A stretch of 64,000 nucleotides of DNA from Peribacillus frigoritolerans_B (lineage in GTDB: Bacteria > Bacillota > Bacilli > Bacillales > DSM-1321), in the NCBI RefSeq assembly GCF_044762665.1, contig NZ_JBIWES010000002.1, positions 1-64,000 of the forward strand. Reading direction: 5' to 3'. Position numbers and translations under genes: made by a program. The notes beneath the pieces are model-generated. The model was not told where the DNA came from. It saw only the letters and a program-made list of their open reading frames with translations, and searched no databases. Each line of letters begins with the position of its first letter. Within the stretch, counting starts at the first letter, position 1. Positions 17,839-26,409 of the stretch are shown here, piece after piece.

Positions 17839-18555
17839 ATGAATATTGAACAGTTCCAACAAGCACTGCTGGAGAAAGGAATCGAGCTTTCTCCTCAACA
17901 GCTTGATCAGTTTGACACGTATTATCGATTATTGGTGGAATGGAACGAAAAGATGAACTTAACAGCCATCACTGATAAAGAAGAAGTTTATCTTAAGCAT
18001 TTTTATGATTCAATCAGTGCAGCCTTCTATTTTGACTTTAACGAATCATATCGAATTTGCGATGTCGGGGCTGGAGCTGGATTTCCGAGTATTCCATTGA
18101 AGATTTGTTTCCCTGATATCCACGTCTCGATTGTGGATTCCTTGAACAAGCGAATTTCCTTTTTGAATCACCTTGCGGATTCCTTACAATTAAAGGGAGT
18201 TTCCTTTTATCATGACCGGGCGGAAACCTTCGCCCAAAAACAGGAGCATCGCGAATCCTATGATATTGTCATGGCGAGGGCTGTAGCCAGGATGTCGGTT
18301 TTAAGTGAACTATGTTTGCCGCTTGTTAAACTGGATGGGACGTTCATTGCCATGAAAGCGGCTAGTGCACAAGATGAAATGGACAATGGGAAGAAGGCCA
18401 TTTTTACGTTAGGCGGAGAAATCGAAGAAATTCATCCTTTCACATTGCCAGAGGAAAATAGTGAAAGAAACATCATTACTGTGAAAAAAGTGAAGAAGAC
18501 TCCTAAAAAATACCCAAGAAAACCAGGGACACCGAATAAGCAGCCTATTGAATAA
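17839..18555 (+). CDS. rsmG: 16S rRNA (guanine(527)-N7)-methyltransferase RsmG
   Basis: A 238-residue SAM-dependent methyltransferase that modifies G527 of 16S rRNA. Motif I is DVGAGAGFPSIPLKI, followed by SLNKRISFLNHLA and VMARAVARMSVL. The C-terminal tail is Lys- and Pro-rich (KKTPKKYPRKPGTPNKQP), as in other Bacillus RsmG. It starts 29 bp after mnmG. Confidence 0.96.
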   Translation: MNIEQFQQALLEKGIELSPQQLDQFDTYYRLLVEWNEKMNLTAITDKEEVYLKHFYDSISAAFYFDFNESYRICDVGAGAGFPSIPLKICFPDIHVSIVDSLNKRISFLNHLADSLQLKGVSFYHDRAETFAQKQEHRESYDIVMARAVARMSVLSELCLPLVKLDGTFIAMKAASAQDEMDNGKKAIFTLGGEIEEIHPFTLPEENSERNIITVKKVKKTPKKYPRKPGTPNKQPIE

Positions 18556-18735
18556 CCTCTGTACGATGCGCATGTTTTCATAGTAAGCGCAGAAGATTCA
18601 GATATATATGGCTGGTACTTGCCCTTATTTTCTTTTACTATAAAAGTATGACCTTATTATTTTCACTTAATACTGCATTGGCCAACGAGGGGCATTTTCG
18701 GTACAGGTTAAAACGTGTGCCCTTAGCTTGCTGAT

Positions 18736-18858
18736 TCAGGGAAATAATTTTGGGAAAGCCAGCCGATATTTATAATAACTGGCCGTCCATTCCTCATAAT
18801 TGCCTTGATGGCGCCAGTCGACATGTTTTTTACAGCGAAGGGCCATATGTATAACCAT
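18736..18858 (-). CDS. possible small protein or gene remnant (40 aa)
   Basis: The 380 bp gap between rsmG and noc is long for this cluster. On the minus strand it holds an open frame that looks protein-like: from ATG 18858, MVIHMALRCKKHVDWRHQGN, then YEEWTASYYKYRLAFPKLFP and a TGA at 18736-18738. The frame stays open upstream of the ATG (GQVLHTFPD) with no start and no ribosome site, which suggests the end of a lost gene. I do not recognise a family. It could also be chance. Confidence 0.3.
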   Translation of the reverse strand: MVIHMALRCKKHVDWRHQGNYEEWTASYYKYRLAFPKLFP

Positions 18859-18935
18859 GTCGGGAAATGTATGCAGGACTTGTCCTTTAAATAGAGAATA
18901 TGTTATTTGGGAGTTTTAAAAGGTGGTGTAGGAAG

Positions 18936-19796
18936 ATGAAGCATCCTTTTTCGCGGTTCTTTGGGTTTGGCGAAAAAGAAGAAGAGCAACTAGAGATGGA
19001 GACACCTAGCAATAATAATGAAGAGATAAGAAAAATTTCCATTTCTGATATTGTGCCTAATCGATTTCAACCAAGGACCGTTTTTAATGACGATAAAATT
19101 GCCGAATTGGCTCAAACGATCCATACACATGGGATCATTCAACCAATTGTAGTAAGGGCTTATGGTCAGGGGAAATATGAAATCATTGCAGGTGAGCGTC
19201 GTTTCCGGGCCATGCAAAAGCTTGGCTGGGAATTGGCACCTGCCATAATCAAAGATTTCACCGATACAGAAACGGCTTCCGTTGCGCTGATAGAAAACCT
19301 TCAGCGTGAAGAACTGACACCGATTGAAGAAGCTTTGGCTTACGGAAAACTATTGGAGCTGCATAGTTTAACCCAAGAAGCTCTGGCACAAAGACTGGGA
19401 ATAGGTCAATCTACCGTGGCAAATAAGCTTCGGCTGCTTAAGCTGCCACAAGAGGTTCAGGATGCACTTCTTCAAAAGCAAATTACGGAACGCCATGCCC
19501 GCTCGTTGATACCGTTAAAGAGTCCTGAAAAGCAGTTGAAACTGCTTTTGGAAATCATCGAAAAAGGGTTAAACGTCAAGCAGACCGAAGAGCAGGTCGT
19601 CAAGCTCTTAACGGGTACTGTGCAGAAGCCGAAACCTAAGCGAAAAGCGTTTAGCAAAGACATGAGGATTGCCGTTAATACCATACGCCAATCACTCAGT
19701 ATGGTTACAGACAATGGAATAAATTTGGATGCAGAGGAAGAAGAATTCGAGGAGTATTATCAGTTCACGATTAAAATACCCAAGAAAAAAACTTGA
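18936..19796 (+). CDS. noc: nucleoid occlusion protein Noc
   Basis: A 286-residue ParB-family protein that blocks division over the nucleoid. The N-terminal MKHPFSRFFGFG amphipathic membrane-binding peptide is conserved. It is followed by the ParB CTPase region (IVPNRFQPRT, GIIQPIVVR, EIIAGERRFRAM, ENLQREELTPIEEALAY) and a helix-turn-helix (TQEALAQRLGIGQSTVANKLRLLKLP). The frame extends 12 codons upstream, but the membrane peptide fixes the start at 18936. Paralogue of Spo0J two genes away. Confidence 0.95.
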   Translation: MKHPFSRFFGFGEKEEEQLEMETPSNNNEEIRKISISDIVPNRFQPRTVFNDDKIAELAQTIHTHGIIQPIVVRAYGQGKYEIIAGERRFRAMQKLGWELAPAIIKDFTDTETASVALIENLQREELTPIEEALAYGKLLELHSLTQEALAQRLGIGQSTVANKLRLLKLPQEVQDALLQKQITERHARSLIPLKSPEKQLKLLLEIIEKGLNVKQTEEQVVKLLTGTVQKPKPKRKAFSKDMRIAVNTIRQSLSMVTDNGINLDAEEEEFEEYYQFTIKIPKKKT

Positions 19797-19813
19797 TTCC
19801 CTATCCTTAGCCC

Positions 19814-19845
19814 GCTTGGTAGTCTCCGATTACCAAGCTTTTTTT
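19814..19845 (+). terminator. noc intrinsic terminator
   Basis: GCTTGGTA, nine-base loop, TACCAAGC, then seven T. Confidence 0.85.
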
Positions 19846-19962
19846 ATTTTCTCTCCAAAACTGGCTTTTTCCACTTATAAAAACCCCGGAATTTTAATGT
19901 TTTTAGATATATTTCAAATTTTAAGAGGAATTTCAGAAAACGATTTCTTCCAGTAACATTCA

Positions 19963-19971
19963 TGATAAAAT
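19963..19971 (+). promoter_or_regulatory. soj extended -10 promoter element
   Basis: TGATAAAAT (TG at 19963, -10 TAAAAT 19966-19971), 76 bp before the soj start. The -35 is poor. The same TGATAAAAT string stands ahead of several other genes in this window. Confidence 0.4.
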
Positions 19972-20046
19972 AGAAAGAAATAAATGGATTTACGGTAAAA
20001 ATCAATAGATATAGCGTCAGGAAGATAGTCGAAAGCAGGTGAATTC

Positions 20047-20808
20047 GTGGGTAAGATTCTCGCCATTGCCAATCAAAAGGGCGGTGTTGGAAAAACGACA
20101 ACTTCTGTCAGTCTAAGTGCTTGTCTTGCATACATAGGACAGAAAGTCTTATTGGTCGATATTGATCCGCAGGGAAATGCGACAAGCGGTGCAGGTATTG
20201 ACAAAGCGGATGTGGAACAATGTATTTATGATGTATTGGTTGATGATGTTGAGGCCAGTACCGTTATCATGGAAACAAAGGTAGAAAACCTATATGCTAT
20301 ACCTGCGACAATTCAACTTGCAGGTGCAGAAATTGAACTTGTGCCAACCATATCAAGGGAAGTCCGATTAAAAAGGGCGTTAGAAGAGGTGCAAAGCCAA
20401 TACGATTACATTGTGATTGACTGCCCTCCATCATTGGGTTTGCTTACGCTTAATGCCCTAACGGCTGCCGATGCTGTTTTGATTCCGGTACAATGTGAAT
20501 ATTATGCATTGGAGGGTTTGAGTCAACTATTGAATACAGTCCGACTCGTCCAAAAGCATTTGAACCATGATTTAAAAATCGAGGGTGTGCTATTGACGAT
20601 GTTGGATGCAAGAACAAATTTAGGTCTCCAGGTCATAGAAGAAGTCAAAAAATACTTTCAGGATAAAGTCTATCAAACCATCATTCCCCGCAATGTCCGG
20701 TTGAGTGAGGCACCGAGCCATGGAGAACCTATAATTATATATGATCCAAAGTCACGAGGAGCGGAGGTCTATCTAGAATTGGCAAAGGAAGTGGTATCAA
20801 ATGGCTAA
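20047..20808 (+). CDS. soj: chromosome partitioning ATPase Soj (ParA)
   Basis: A 253-residue ParA-family ATPase that acts with Spo0J in origin segregation and regulates DnaA. The deviant Walker A is KGGVGKTT (residues 11-18), with LLVDIDPQGNATSG and the Walker B region YIVIDCPPSLGLLTLNAL. It starts with GTG at 20047, preceded by AGGTGA. Its end overlaps spo0J by eight bases. Confidence 0.96.
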   Translation: MGKILAIANQKGGVGKTTTSVSLSACLAYIGQKVLLVDIDPQGNATSGAGIDKADVEQCIYDVLVDDVEASTVIMETKVENLYAIPATIQLAGAEIELVPTISREVRLKRALEEVQSQYDYIVIDCPPSLGLLTLNALTAADAVLIPVQCEYYALEGLSQLLNTVRLVQKHLNHDLKIEGVLLTMLDARTNLGLQVIEEVKKYFQDKVYQTIIPRNVRLSEAPSHGEPIIIYDPKSRGAEVYLELAKEVVSNG

Positions 20809-21661
20809 AGGGCTTGGCAAAGGACTTAACGCACTTTTCAACAGTGGGGAGATCAGTAAAGATGAAATCGTGCGCGAAATCAAATTAAGGGAATTAAGGC
20901 CAAATCCTTATCAGCCCCGAAAGAGCTTTCGGCTTGAAGCTATAGAGGAATTAAAGCAATCCATCATGGAGCATGGGATATTACAGCCGATTATTGCCCG
21001 GAAAAGTATTAAGGGATATGAAATCGTGGCTGGTGAAAGGCGTTATCGTGCTGCCAAGGAGGCTGGTTTAAAGACAGTTCCGGTCGTTGTGAGGGAATTG
21101 AGTGAACAGCAGATGATGGAACTGGCCATTTTGGAAAACCTGCAACGGGAGGATTTGAATCCGATCGAGGAGGCTGCAGCTTATCAAACGCTCCTTGAAA
21201 AATTGGAATTTACCCAGGAGCAGCTGGCCAACCGGCTGGGTAAAAGCCGACCCCATATAGCAAACCATGTTAGATTACTATCTTTGCCTGAAGGGATTAG
21301 GAGATATATCTCCGACGGGGAAATTTCCATGGGGCATGGCCGGGCATTGCTAGGTTTAAAGAAAAAAGAGATGCTTAAGCCGGTAGTGGATAAAATCCTC
21401 AAGGAAGGTATGAATGTCAGACAGCTAGAGCAATATATACATCAATTGAATGATACCGTTTCACGTGAAACCAAACCTAAGAAACAAGAGAAAAAAGATA
21501 TCTTCATAAAGCAACGGGAGACAAGTCTGCGTGAAAGACTAGGAACGAGCGTAACGATCAAACAAAGCAAGAAAAAAGGTAAGATAGAAATAGAATTCTT
21601 TTCAAAAGAAGATTTAGAGAGAATTTTGAACTTGATCGATCAAGAGAACCTTTCCTCTTAG
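20801..21661 (+). CDS. spo0J: chromosome partitioning protein Spo0J (ParB)
   Basis: A 286-residue ParB CTPase clamp that loads at parS and recruits SMC. It begins MAKGLGKGLNALF, then PNPYQPRKSF, ILQPIIARK, EIVAGERRYRAAKEAGL (CTP-binding GERRYRA) and a helix-turn-helix (TQEQLANRLGKSRPHIANHVRLLSLP). A perfect parS core lies inside the gene at 21458-21471, as in B. subtilis. Translationally coupled to soj by overlap. Confidence 0.97.
   Translation: MAKGLGKGLNALFNSGEISKDEIVREIKLRELRPNPYQPRKSFRLEAIEELKQSIMEHGILQPIIARKSIKGYEIVAGERRYRAAKEAGLKTVPVVVRELSEQQMMELAILENLQREDLNPIEEAAAYQTLLEKLEFTQEQLANRLGKSRPHIANHVRLLSLPEGIRRYISDGEISMGHGRALLGLKKKEMLKPVVDKILKEGMNVRQLEQYIHQLNDTVSRETKPKKQEKKDIFIKQRETSLRERLGTSVTIKQSKKKGKIEIEFFSKEDLERILNLIDQENLSS
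21458..21471. other. parS centromere site inside spo0J
   Basis: GTTTCACGTGAAAC, a perfect 14 bp palindrome equal to the core of the Bacillus parS consensus (TGTTNCACGTGAAACA). Outer bases here are C and C. It encodes part of the linker before the Spo0J C-terminal domain. Confidence 0.9.
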
Positions 21662-21713
21662 ATCCCCTTATGAAAAGATCATGAAGACATATGCAGAAAA
21701 TTAGGTGGATGAG

Positions 21714-22415
21714 ATGGTATTATTAGGGGCTTTGGTGAATGGTGCCTGCATTTTAATCGGTTCGATTTTAGGAAGGTTTTTACAACATATACCTGAAAAG
21801 ATAAAAGAAACGGTCATGAGCGGTATCGGTTTGGCCGTGATGGTCTTAGGGTTACAGATGGGGTTTAAAAGCGATAATTTCCTTGTTGTCATTTTAAGTA
21901 TTGTCGGCGGGGCTGTCCTGGGTGAATGGATGAATCTTGAGGGCAGGCTCAATTCTTTAGGCAATTGGATTGAACGCAGGATGAAAGCAAAGGAAGGAAC
22001 CTCGATATCTCAGGGGTTTGTAACGGCTACTCTCATATTTGGGATTGGGGCGATGGCCATTATCGGTGCCCTGGATAGCGGTATCAGGAATGATCATGAC
22101 GTCTTGATAACAAAAGCGATAATCGATGGATTCACAGCACTGGTCCTCGCCAGCACGCTAGGCATAGGTGTACTTTTTTCAGCATTTCCGATCATTATTT
22201 ATGAGGGATTCCTGGCGGTTTTTTCAAGGCAGATCAATACGATGATCCCAACTGCTTTAATGGATTCCTTCATATTGGAAATGACGGCAACTGGGGGAGT
22301 CATGATTTTGGCAATTGGTTTGAATATTATCGGTGTCACCAAAATCAGGGTCGCGAATCTGCTTCCGGGCATAATGATCACTGCCATTTTGGTTACTTTC
22401 ATGTATTATGTATAA
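21714..22415 (+). CDS. DUF554 family membrane protein
   Basis: A 233-residue hydrophobic protein with about seven membrane spans, of the YdfK/YqgA (DUF554) family: VNGACILIGSILGRFL, MSGIGLAVMVLGLQMGF, TLIFGIGAMAIIGALDSGI, and GGVMILAIGLNIIGVTKIRVANLLPG. The function is unknown; a transport role is guessed in the family. An in-frame GTG at 21705 lies inside the AGGTGG ribosome site, so the ATG at 21714 is chosen. It sits 52 bp after spo0J and ends at a strong terminator shared with yyaC. Confidence 0.85.
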   Translation: MVLLGALVNGACILIGSILGRFLQHIPEKIKETVMSGIGLAVMVLGLQMGFKSDNFLVVILSIVGGAVLGEWMNLEGRLNSLGNWIERRMKAKEGTSISQGFVTATLIFGIGAMAIIGALDSGIRNDHDVLITKAIIDGFTALVLASTLGIGVLFSAFPIIIYEGFLAVFSRQINTMIPTALMDSFILEMTATGGVMILAIGLNIIGVTKIRVANLLPGIMITAILVTFMYYV

Positions 22416-22452
22416 AAAAAAGAAGGAAGGGGATGGCCCCTTCCTTCTTTTT
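22415..22452. terminator. bidirectional terminator between DUF554 gene and yyaC
   Basis: AGAAGGAAGGGG, loop ATGG, CCCCTTCCTTCT, flanked by an A run and a T run. It serves both convergent genes. Confidence 0.9.
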
Positions 22453-22470
22453 TATGATAGCAAACACCGA

Positions 22471-23106
22471 TCAAAGGGTTTTTTCTTGCTTGAATGCCCA
22501 TGTGAAAGGAGTGATGGAAGGTTTTATTGGATAATGTTTTTGTGCTTCATAAATCCCCTCGGCAATGGTTTTGGCCATTTTTAGCACAAGATTAAGACGC
22601 GTGTTCTGCAAGACCATGAACTCCATGAATCCACTTACATTCACAATTCCTGTAATATGGGCATTTCCGACGGAAGGAAGATCTTTATTGACCCCGGCAC
22701 CTGGCTTAACTGGTCCCTGGCCGATCTGAACGATGCCGACGCTTTTCATTTTTCCCAAGCAAGCATCGATTCCGACTATAAAGGCATTGGCATGAATCTT
22801 TTTAATTTCATTTAATTTTTCCTGTAAATTCATCGCATGTATAGGGTCATCCAGAGTACCATAAACATGGAATGAAGAAGAACTGTTTTCAGCCTTTTCA
22901 CTAAGCAGAGTGCCGACAAGTGGTCCGAGTGAATCGCCTGTGGAACGGTCTGTGCCTATGCAGACGATGACGATTGGTTGAAGCTTTCCTGTTGGTAGGA
23001 GGTTGATTAATTCCTGGGAAATTTGTTTGGATGCATCCGTATCTTCATGCAGGATGCGACTCAATCTATTTTTATTATTATTAAATAGACTAGAATTCAG
23101 ATTCAT
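22471..23106 (-). CDS. yyaC: sporulation protein YyaC (GPR-like, DUF1256)
   Basis: A 211-residue protein of the YyaC family, related in fold to the germination protease GPR. Conserved stretches are VIVCIGTDRSTGDSLGPLVGT, VYGTLDDPIHAMNL, IVGIDACLG and VGIVQIGQGPVKPGAGVNKDLPSVGN. In B. subtilis it is a forespore gene. Upstream on the minus strand, GTATA and CGTATACTG stand about 16 bp apart, loosely like a SigF/SigG promoter. It is the only left-reading gene among its rightward neighbours. Confidence 0.88.
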   Translation of the reverse strand: MNLNSSLFNNNKNRLSRILHEDTDASKQISQELINLLPTGKLQPIVIVCIGTDRSTGDSLGPLVGTLLSEKAENSSSSFHVYGTLDDPIHAMNLQEKLNEIKKIHANAFIVGIDACLGKMKSVGIVQIGQGPVKPGAGVNKDLPSVGNAHITGIVNVSGFMEFMVLQNTRLNLVLKMAKTIAEGIYEAQKHYPIKPSITPFTWAFKQEKTL

Positions 23107-23363
23107 CGGCTCAACTCCTTTACTTTATTTGGTATTACAGTATACGGATAAAAAGGGGAAAATATACGGTATTTAACATGATGGATGAGGGAATTTTTTG
23201 TATAACATTCAAACAGGTGAAGGGGATATGAATTGACGTTATCCTCTACCAATTGCTTTCATCTATACTTTCTAGTAAATAATCTTTAATATTTGGTAAA
23301 AAATTTCTAATTGTATTAACTATATACCCATAATTTTTTTGTCCAGAAACCATTATTTATTGA

Positions 23364-23369
23364 TAAAAT
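23364..23369 (+). promoter_or_regulatory. mscS-family gene extended -10 element
   Basis: TTGATAAAATAGA at 23360-23372 (TG plus -10 TAAAAT) about 105 bp before the channel gene. No good -35. The rest of the 367 bp gap 23107-23473 shows nothing else I can name. Confidence 0.35.
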
Positions 23370-23473
23370 AGAGAAAATCTCTCTAATTCATGGTTACCTC
23401 CACGCACGGGGGGAGAGGAATACGTCGAAGAAATAAAAGTTTTGCTGTTATTTACATTAGGCAGGAGGAAAAT

Positions 23474-24310
23474 ATGGACCGCATTTATGATAACGTTACA
23501 AAAGAGATATTGGATGAAAGGATATGGCTGCTGATGGGCGAGGGCATTATTAAAATCTTCCTTGTTCTGCTGTTATCGCGTATTATTATTAGAATAGGAA
23601 AGACTATTCTGAATAAATTTTTCAAAGCACGTTTAAGAAGTCCCATTCGGGTATCGGAACGCAGGGAAGCGACACTCATTAAATTGCTGGAAAATATCAT
23701 TACCTATGTCATCAATTTCATTGCCTTGTTGATGATCCTGGAGATTCTTGGACTTCATGTAATGCCATTACTAGCTGGTGCTGGTGTTCTCGGTTTGGCC
23801 ATTGGGTTTGGTGCACAAAGTTTGGTCAAGGATATAATTACCGGGTTTTTCGTTATTTTTGAAGATCATTTCTCGGTTGGGGATTATATTAAAATCAATA
23901 ATTTTGAAGGGGAAGTCATTGAAATCGGGCTTCGTACGACGAAAATTAAAAGCGGTGCAGGTGAATTGCACTTCATACCCAACGGCAGCATCATCCAGGT
24001 TACGAATTATTCGATTTTAAATAGTATGGCTATTATTGATGTGACTATACCTAACGATGGATCGACCGAGCGCGCTGAGAAGGTGCTGATTGATCTTTTA
24101 AACAGTATGGAAGGCAAATACGATGCCTTGATCAAAGCACCTGAATTTTTGGGAATTGAAAAAATCAGTCCTGAAGAAATCGTCTTTCGGATTAAAGCGG
24201 AAACAAAGCCGATGCATCACATTGAAATCAGTAGGATATTAAGAAAAGAAATAAGTGCTGCGCTTGATTCAAGTGGGATTAAATCTACGTACAATGGCAG
24301 CGAGTCATAG
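23474..24310 (+). CDS. MscS-family mechanosensitive ion channel
   Basis: A 278-residue small-conductance mechanosensitive channel homologue that should release solutes on osmotic downshock. There are three membrane spans: IIKIFLVLLLSRIIIRIG; IITYVINFIALLMILEILGL; and the pore helix VMPLLAGAGVLGLAIGFGAQSLVKD, the Gly/Ala-packed TM3 of MscS. Then comes the beta domain (VGDYIKINNFEGEVIEIGLRTTKI) and HFIPNGSIIQVTNYS. The ATG at 23474 follows AGGAGGAAAAT; upstream in-frame codons lack a ribosome site. Confidence 0.93.
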   Translation: MDRIYDNVTKEILDERIWLLMGEGIIKIFLVLLLSRIIIRIGKTILNKFFKARLRSPIRVSERREATLIKLLENIITYVINFIALLMILEILGLHVMPLLAGAGVLGLAIGFGAQSLVKDIITGFFVIFEDHFSVGDYIKINNFEGEVIEIGLRTTKIKSGAGELHFIPNGSIIQVTNYSILNSMAIIDVTIPNDGSTERAEKVLIDLLNSMEGKYDALIKAPEFLGIEKISPEEIVFRIKAETKPMHHIEISRILRKEISAALDSSGIKSTYNGSES

Positions 24311-24329
24311 AATTGGGGGGCTCATGGTT

Positions 24330-24527
24330 ATGGAAGAAAAGGAATTTGCACTTAAGGATATTGTGGAAATGAAGAAACCACATCCCTGTGGAGTGAATAA
24401 GTGGAGAATTATACGGATCGGAATGGATATCCGGATAAAATGTGAAGGATGCGGTCATAGCGTGATGCTGCCTCGACGTGAATTCGCGAAGAAAATGAAA
24501 AAAATTCTGCAAAAGCATGAGGAGTGA
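24330..24527 (+). CDS. yyzM: DUF951 family protein YyzM
   Basis: A 65-residue protein of the DUF951 family, placed between a mscS gene and ychF as in Bacillus. Signature: VEMKKPHPCGVNKWRIIRIG, then DIRIKCEGCGHSVMLPRREF, with HPCG and CEGCGH Cys/His that could bind metal. Two ATG codons are possible; the one at 24330 is nine bases from the GGGGGG ribosome site and is preferred over 24324. Function unknown. Confidence 0.88.
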   Translation: MEEKEFALKDIVEMKKPHPCGVNKWRIIRIGMDIRIKCEGCGHSVMLPRREFAKKMKKILQKHEE

Positions 24528-24693
24528 TCATGCTTTTTTTTTGAGTGAAAGTAGTCTGGCGTTTCTCATGATTTACTTGTCTTTTTAGGAAGCGAAATCT
24601 ATAATTGGGAAAGGTTTAGGTAATTGGATGGTCTTTATAGAAGATCAGTTCTTTTCCCATATGTACGAATCATCTTGAAGGAGTGAAATATAA

Positions 24694-25794
24694 ATGGCTT
24701 TAACAGCTGGTATAGTCGGTTTGCCTAACGTAGGTAAATCCACTTTATTTAATGCAATTACTCAGGCAGGTGCGGAATCTGCCAACTATCCTTTCTGTAC
24801 GATCGATCCGAATGTCGGGATTGTGGAAGTGCCAGATCACCGTCTGCAAAAATTGACTGAATTGGTAAAACCGAAAAAAACGGTTCCGACAGCATTTGAA
24901 TTCACGGATATCGCCGGGATTGTAAAAGGAGCAAGTAAAGGAGAAGGATTAGGTAATAAATTCCTTTCCCATATCCGTCAAGTGGATGCAATTTGTCAAG
25001 TCGTCCGTTGTTTTGCAGACGATAACATTACCCATGTTTCCGGAAAAGTAAATCCAATCGATGATATCGAAGTCATTAACCTTGAATTGATCCTTGCCGA
25101 TTTGGAATCTGTTGTCAAACGCATCGACCGTGTCGGAAAAATGGCCAAGCAAAAAGATAAAGCCGCTGTGGCAGAACATGAAATCCTTGTGGCTTTAAAA
25201 GAAGCATTGGAAGATGAAAAGCCTGCACGTACCGTCGAGTTTACTGAAGAGCAGCAAAAAATCGTGAAGGGCATGCATTTACTTACAGCGAAGCCGACGC
25301 TTTACGTGGCGAACGTGAGCGAAGATGAAGTGGCGAATGCAGACGATAATGAATATGTACAGCAAGTTCGTGAATATGCCGCTAAGGAAAATGCCGAAGT
25401 AATCGTGATTTGTGCCAAAATCGAAGAAGAGATTGCAGAGCTTGAAGGTGAAGAAAAGGAAATGTTCCTATCTGAACTTGGTATCGAGGAGTCAGGTCTT
25501 GATCAGTTGATCCGTGCTTCTTATAATCTGCTTGGATTGGCAACATACTTTACAGCTGGTGTACAGGAAGTGCGTGCTTGGACATTCCGAAAAGGAATGA
25601 AAGCCCCTCAATGTGCCGGCGTCATTCACACGGACTTCGAACGCGGTTTCATCCGTGCCGAAACGGTTTCTTATACCGATTTACTTGAAGCGGGCAGTCA
25701 TGGTGCCGCAAAAGAGGCGGGTAAAGTTCGTTTGGAAGGAAAAGAATACATCGTTAACGATGGCGATGTCATCCATTTCCGTTTTAACGTTTAA
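24694..25794 (+). CDS. ychF: redox-regulated ATPase YchF
   Basis: A 366-residue Obg/OLA1-family P-loop protein: G1 GLPNVGKSTLFNAIT, G3 DIAGIVKGASKGEGLGNKFL. The usual G4 NKxD is replaced (YVANVSED), the change that gives this family its ATP preference. It ends with a TGS domain (AWTFRKGMKAPQCAGVIHTDF to KEYIVNDGDVIHFRFNV). It binds ribosomes and has been linked to stress responses. A strong terminator follows. Confidence 0.96.
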   Translation: MALTAGIVGLPNVGKSTLFNAITQAGAESANYPFCTIDPNVGIVEVPDHRLQKLTELVKPKKTVPTAFEFTDIAGIVKGASKGEGLGNKFLSHIRQVDAICQVVRCFADDNITHVSGKVNPIDDIEVINLELILADLESVVKRIDRVGKMAKQKDKAAVAEHEILVALKEALEDEKPARTVEFTEEQQKIVKGMHLLTAKPTLYVANVSEDEVANADDNEYVQQVREYAAKENAEVIVICAKIEEEIAELEGEEKEMFLSELGIEESGLDQLIRASYNLLGLATYFTAGVQEVRAWTFRKGMKAPQCAGVIHTDFERGFIRAETVSYTDLLEAGSHGAAKEAGKVRLEGKEYIVNDGDVIHFRFNV

Positions 25795-25800
25795 GAACCA

Positions 25801-25833
25801 AAGACCCTACCATTCCATATGTAGGGTCTTTCA
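25801..25833 (+). terminator. ychF intrinsic terminator
   Basis: AAGACCCTAC, ten-base loop, GTAGGGTCTT, then TTCAGTTT. Confidence 0.75.
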
Positions 25834-25850
25834 GTTTGTCGACAAAAGAA

Positions 25851-25914
25851 GTTGATTGGAACGGAAGGTAAGAGTCTCCGGAAAAAGCGGGTGCCTGAAG
25901 TGGAAATCAACGGT
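25851..25914 (+). repeat. dispersed intergenic repeat, copy B
   Basis: GTTGATTGGAACGGAAGG.. to ..GTGCCTGAAGTGGAAATCAACGG. Its two ends (GTTGAT / ATCAAC) are inverted, so a transcript could fold. It matches copy C at 48.4 kb and the reverse complement of copy D at 63.3 kb. Not coding. Confidence 0.75.
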
Positions 25915-25953
25915 CATTAGATTACAATTAATTGTAATAAGTCGAACCGTTCG

Positions 25954-25982
25954 TTGCAAAGCCTCTTTAACTATGCTATAAT
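25954..25982 (+). promoter_or_regulatory. rpsF-ssb-rpsR promoter (SigA)
   Basis: -35 TTGCAA (25954-25959), 17 bp, -10 TATAAT (25977-25982), with TG before the -10. It leaves a leader of about 70 nt before rpsF. Confidence 0.8.
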
Positions 25983-26006
25983 TTTATCTTGTGAGTAATT
26001 ATAAAT

Positions 26007-26056
26007 AATTGCTCCTTGCCCAATTGGGCCGCTTAGACCAAAAGGAGGTGACAGTG
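26007..26056 (+). promoter_or_regulatory. candidate S6:S18-binding leader of rpsF mRNA
   Basis: The leader reads CCTTGCCCAATTGGGCCGCTTAGACC before the AAAGGAGGTG ribosome site. Bacterial rpsF leaders often hold a hairpin with an exposed CCG that mimics the rRNA site of the S6:S18 pair and gives feedback control. A CCG beside a GC stem is present here, but I have only judged the fold by eye. Confidence 0.4.
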
Positions 26057-26341
26057 ATGAGAAAATACGAAATTATGTATATCATCCGTCCAAACATTGA
26101 GGAAGAAGCTAAAAAAGCTTTAGTTGAACGTTTCAACACAATCCTTTCTGATAATGGTGCGGAAGTAGAAGCAAAAGAATGGGGTAAACGCCGTCTTGCA
26201 TATGAAATCAATGATTTCCGTGATGGTTACTACATGCTTCTTAAAGTTAACGCTGAAAGTGCTGCGATTCAAGAATTCGATCGTCTTGCTAAAATCAGTG
26301 AAGACATTATTCGCCACATGGCTACTAGAGAAGAAGTTTAA
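26057..26341 (+). CDS. rpsF: 30S ribosomal protein S6
   Basis: A 94-residue protein: MRKYEIMYIIRPNIEEEAKK, EWGKRRLAYEINDFRDGYYMLLK and FDRLAKISEDIIRHMATR are the S6 signature. The ATG at 26057 follows a perfect AAAGGAGGTG. A longer frame upstream would run through the ribosome site. First gene of the rpsF-ssb-rpsR operon. Confidence 0.98.
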   Translation: MRKYEIMYIIRPNIEEEAKKALVERFNTILSDNGAEVEAKEWGKRRLAYEINDFRDGYYMLLKVNAESAAIQEFDRLAKISEDIIRHMATREEV

Positions 26342-26368
26342 TTCGATATTAATATAAATTCTAATCTT

Positions 26369-26384
26369 GTTTCACATGAAACAA
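26369..26384. other. candidate parS-like site between rpsF and ssb
   Basis: TGTTTCACATGAAACA differs from the parS consensus TGTTNCACGTGAAACA by one central base. It lies in the short rpsF-ssb gap, 4.9 kb from the perfect parS in spo0J. Confidence 0.5.
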
Positions 26385-26409
26385 GCTTGAAACCTAGGGG
26401 TTGATTCTG

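Noticed and set aside
23009..23022. AATTCCTGGGAAAT as a Noc-binding site
   Set aside because: Two differences from ATTTCCCGGGAAAT, including the central palindrome, and it is inside yyaC. I found no convincing Noc site in the window.
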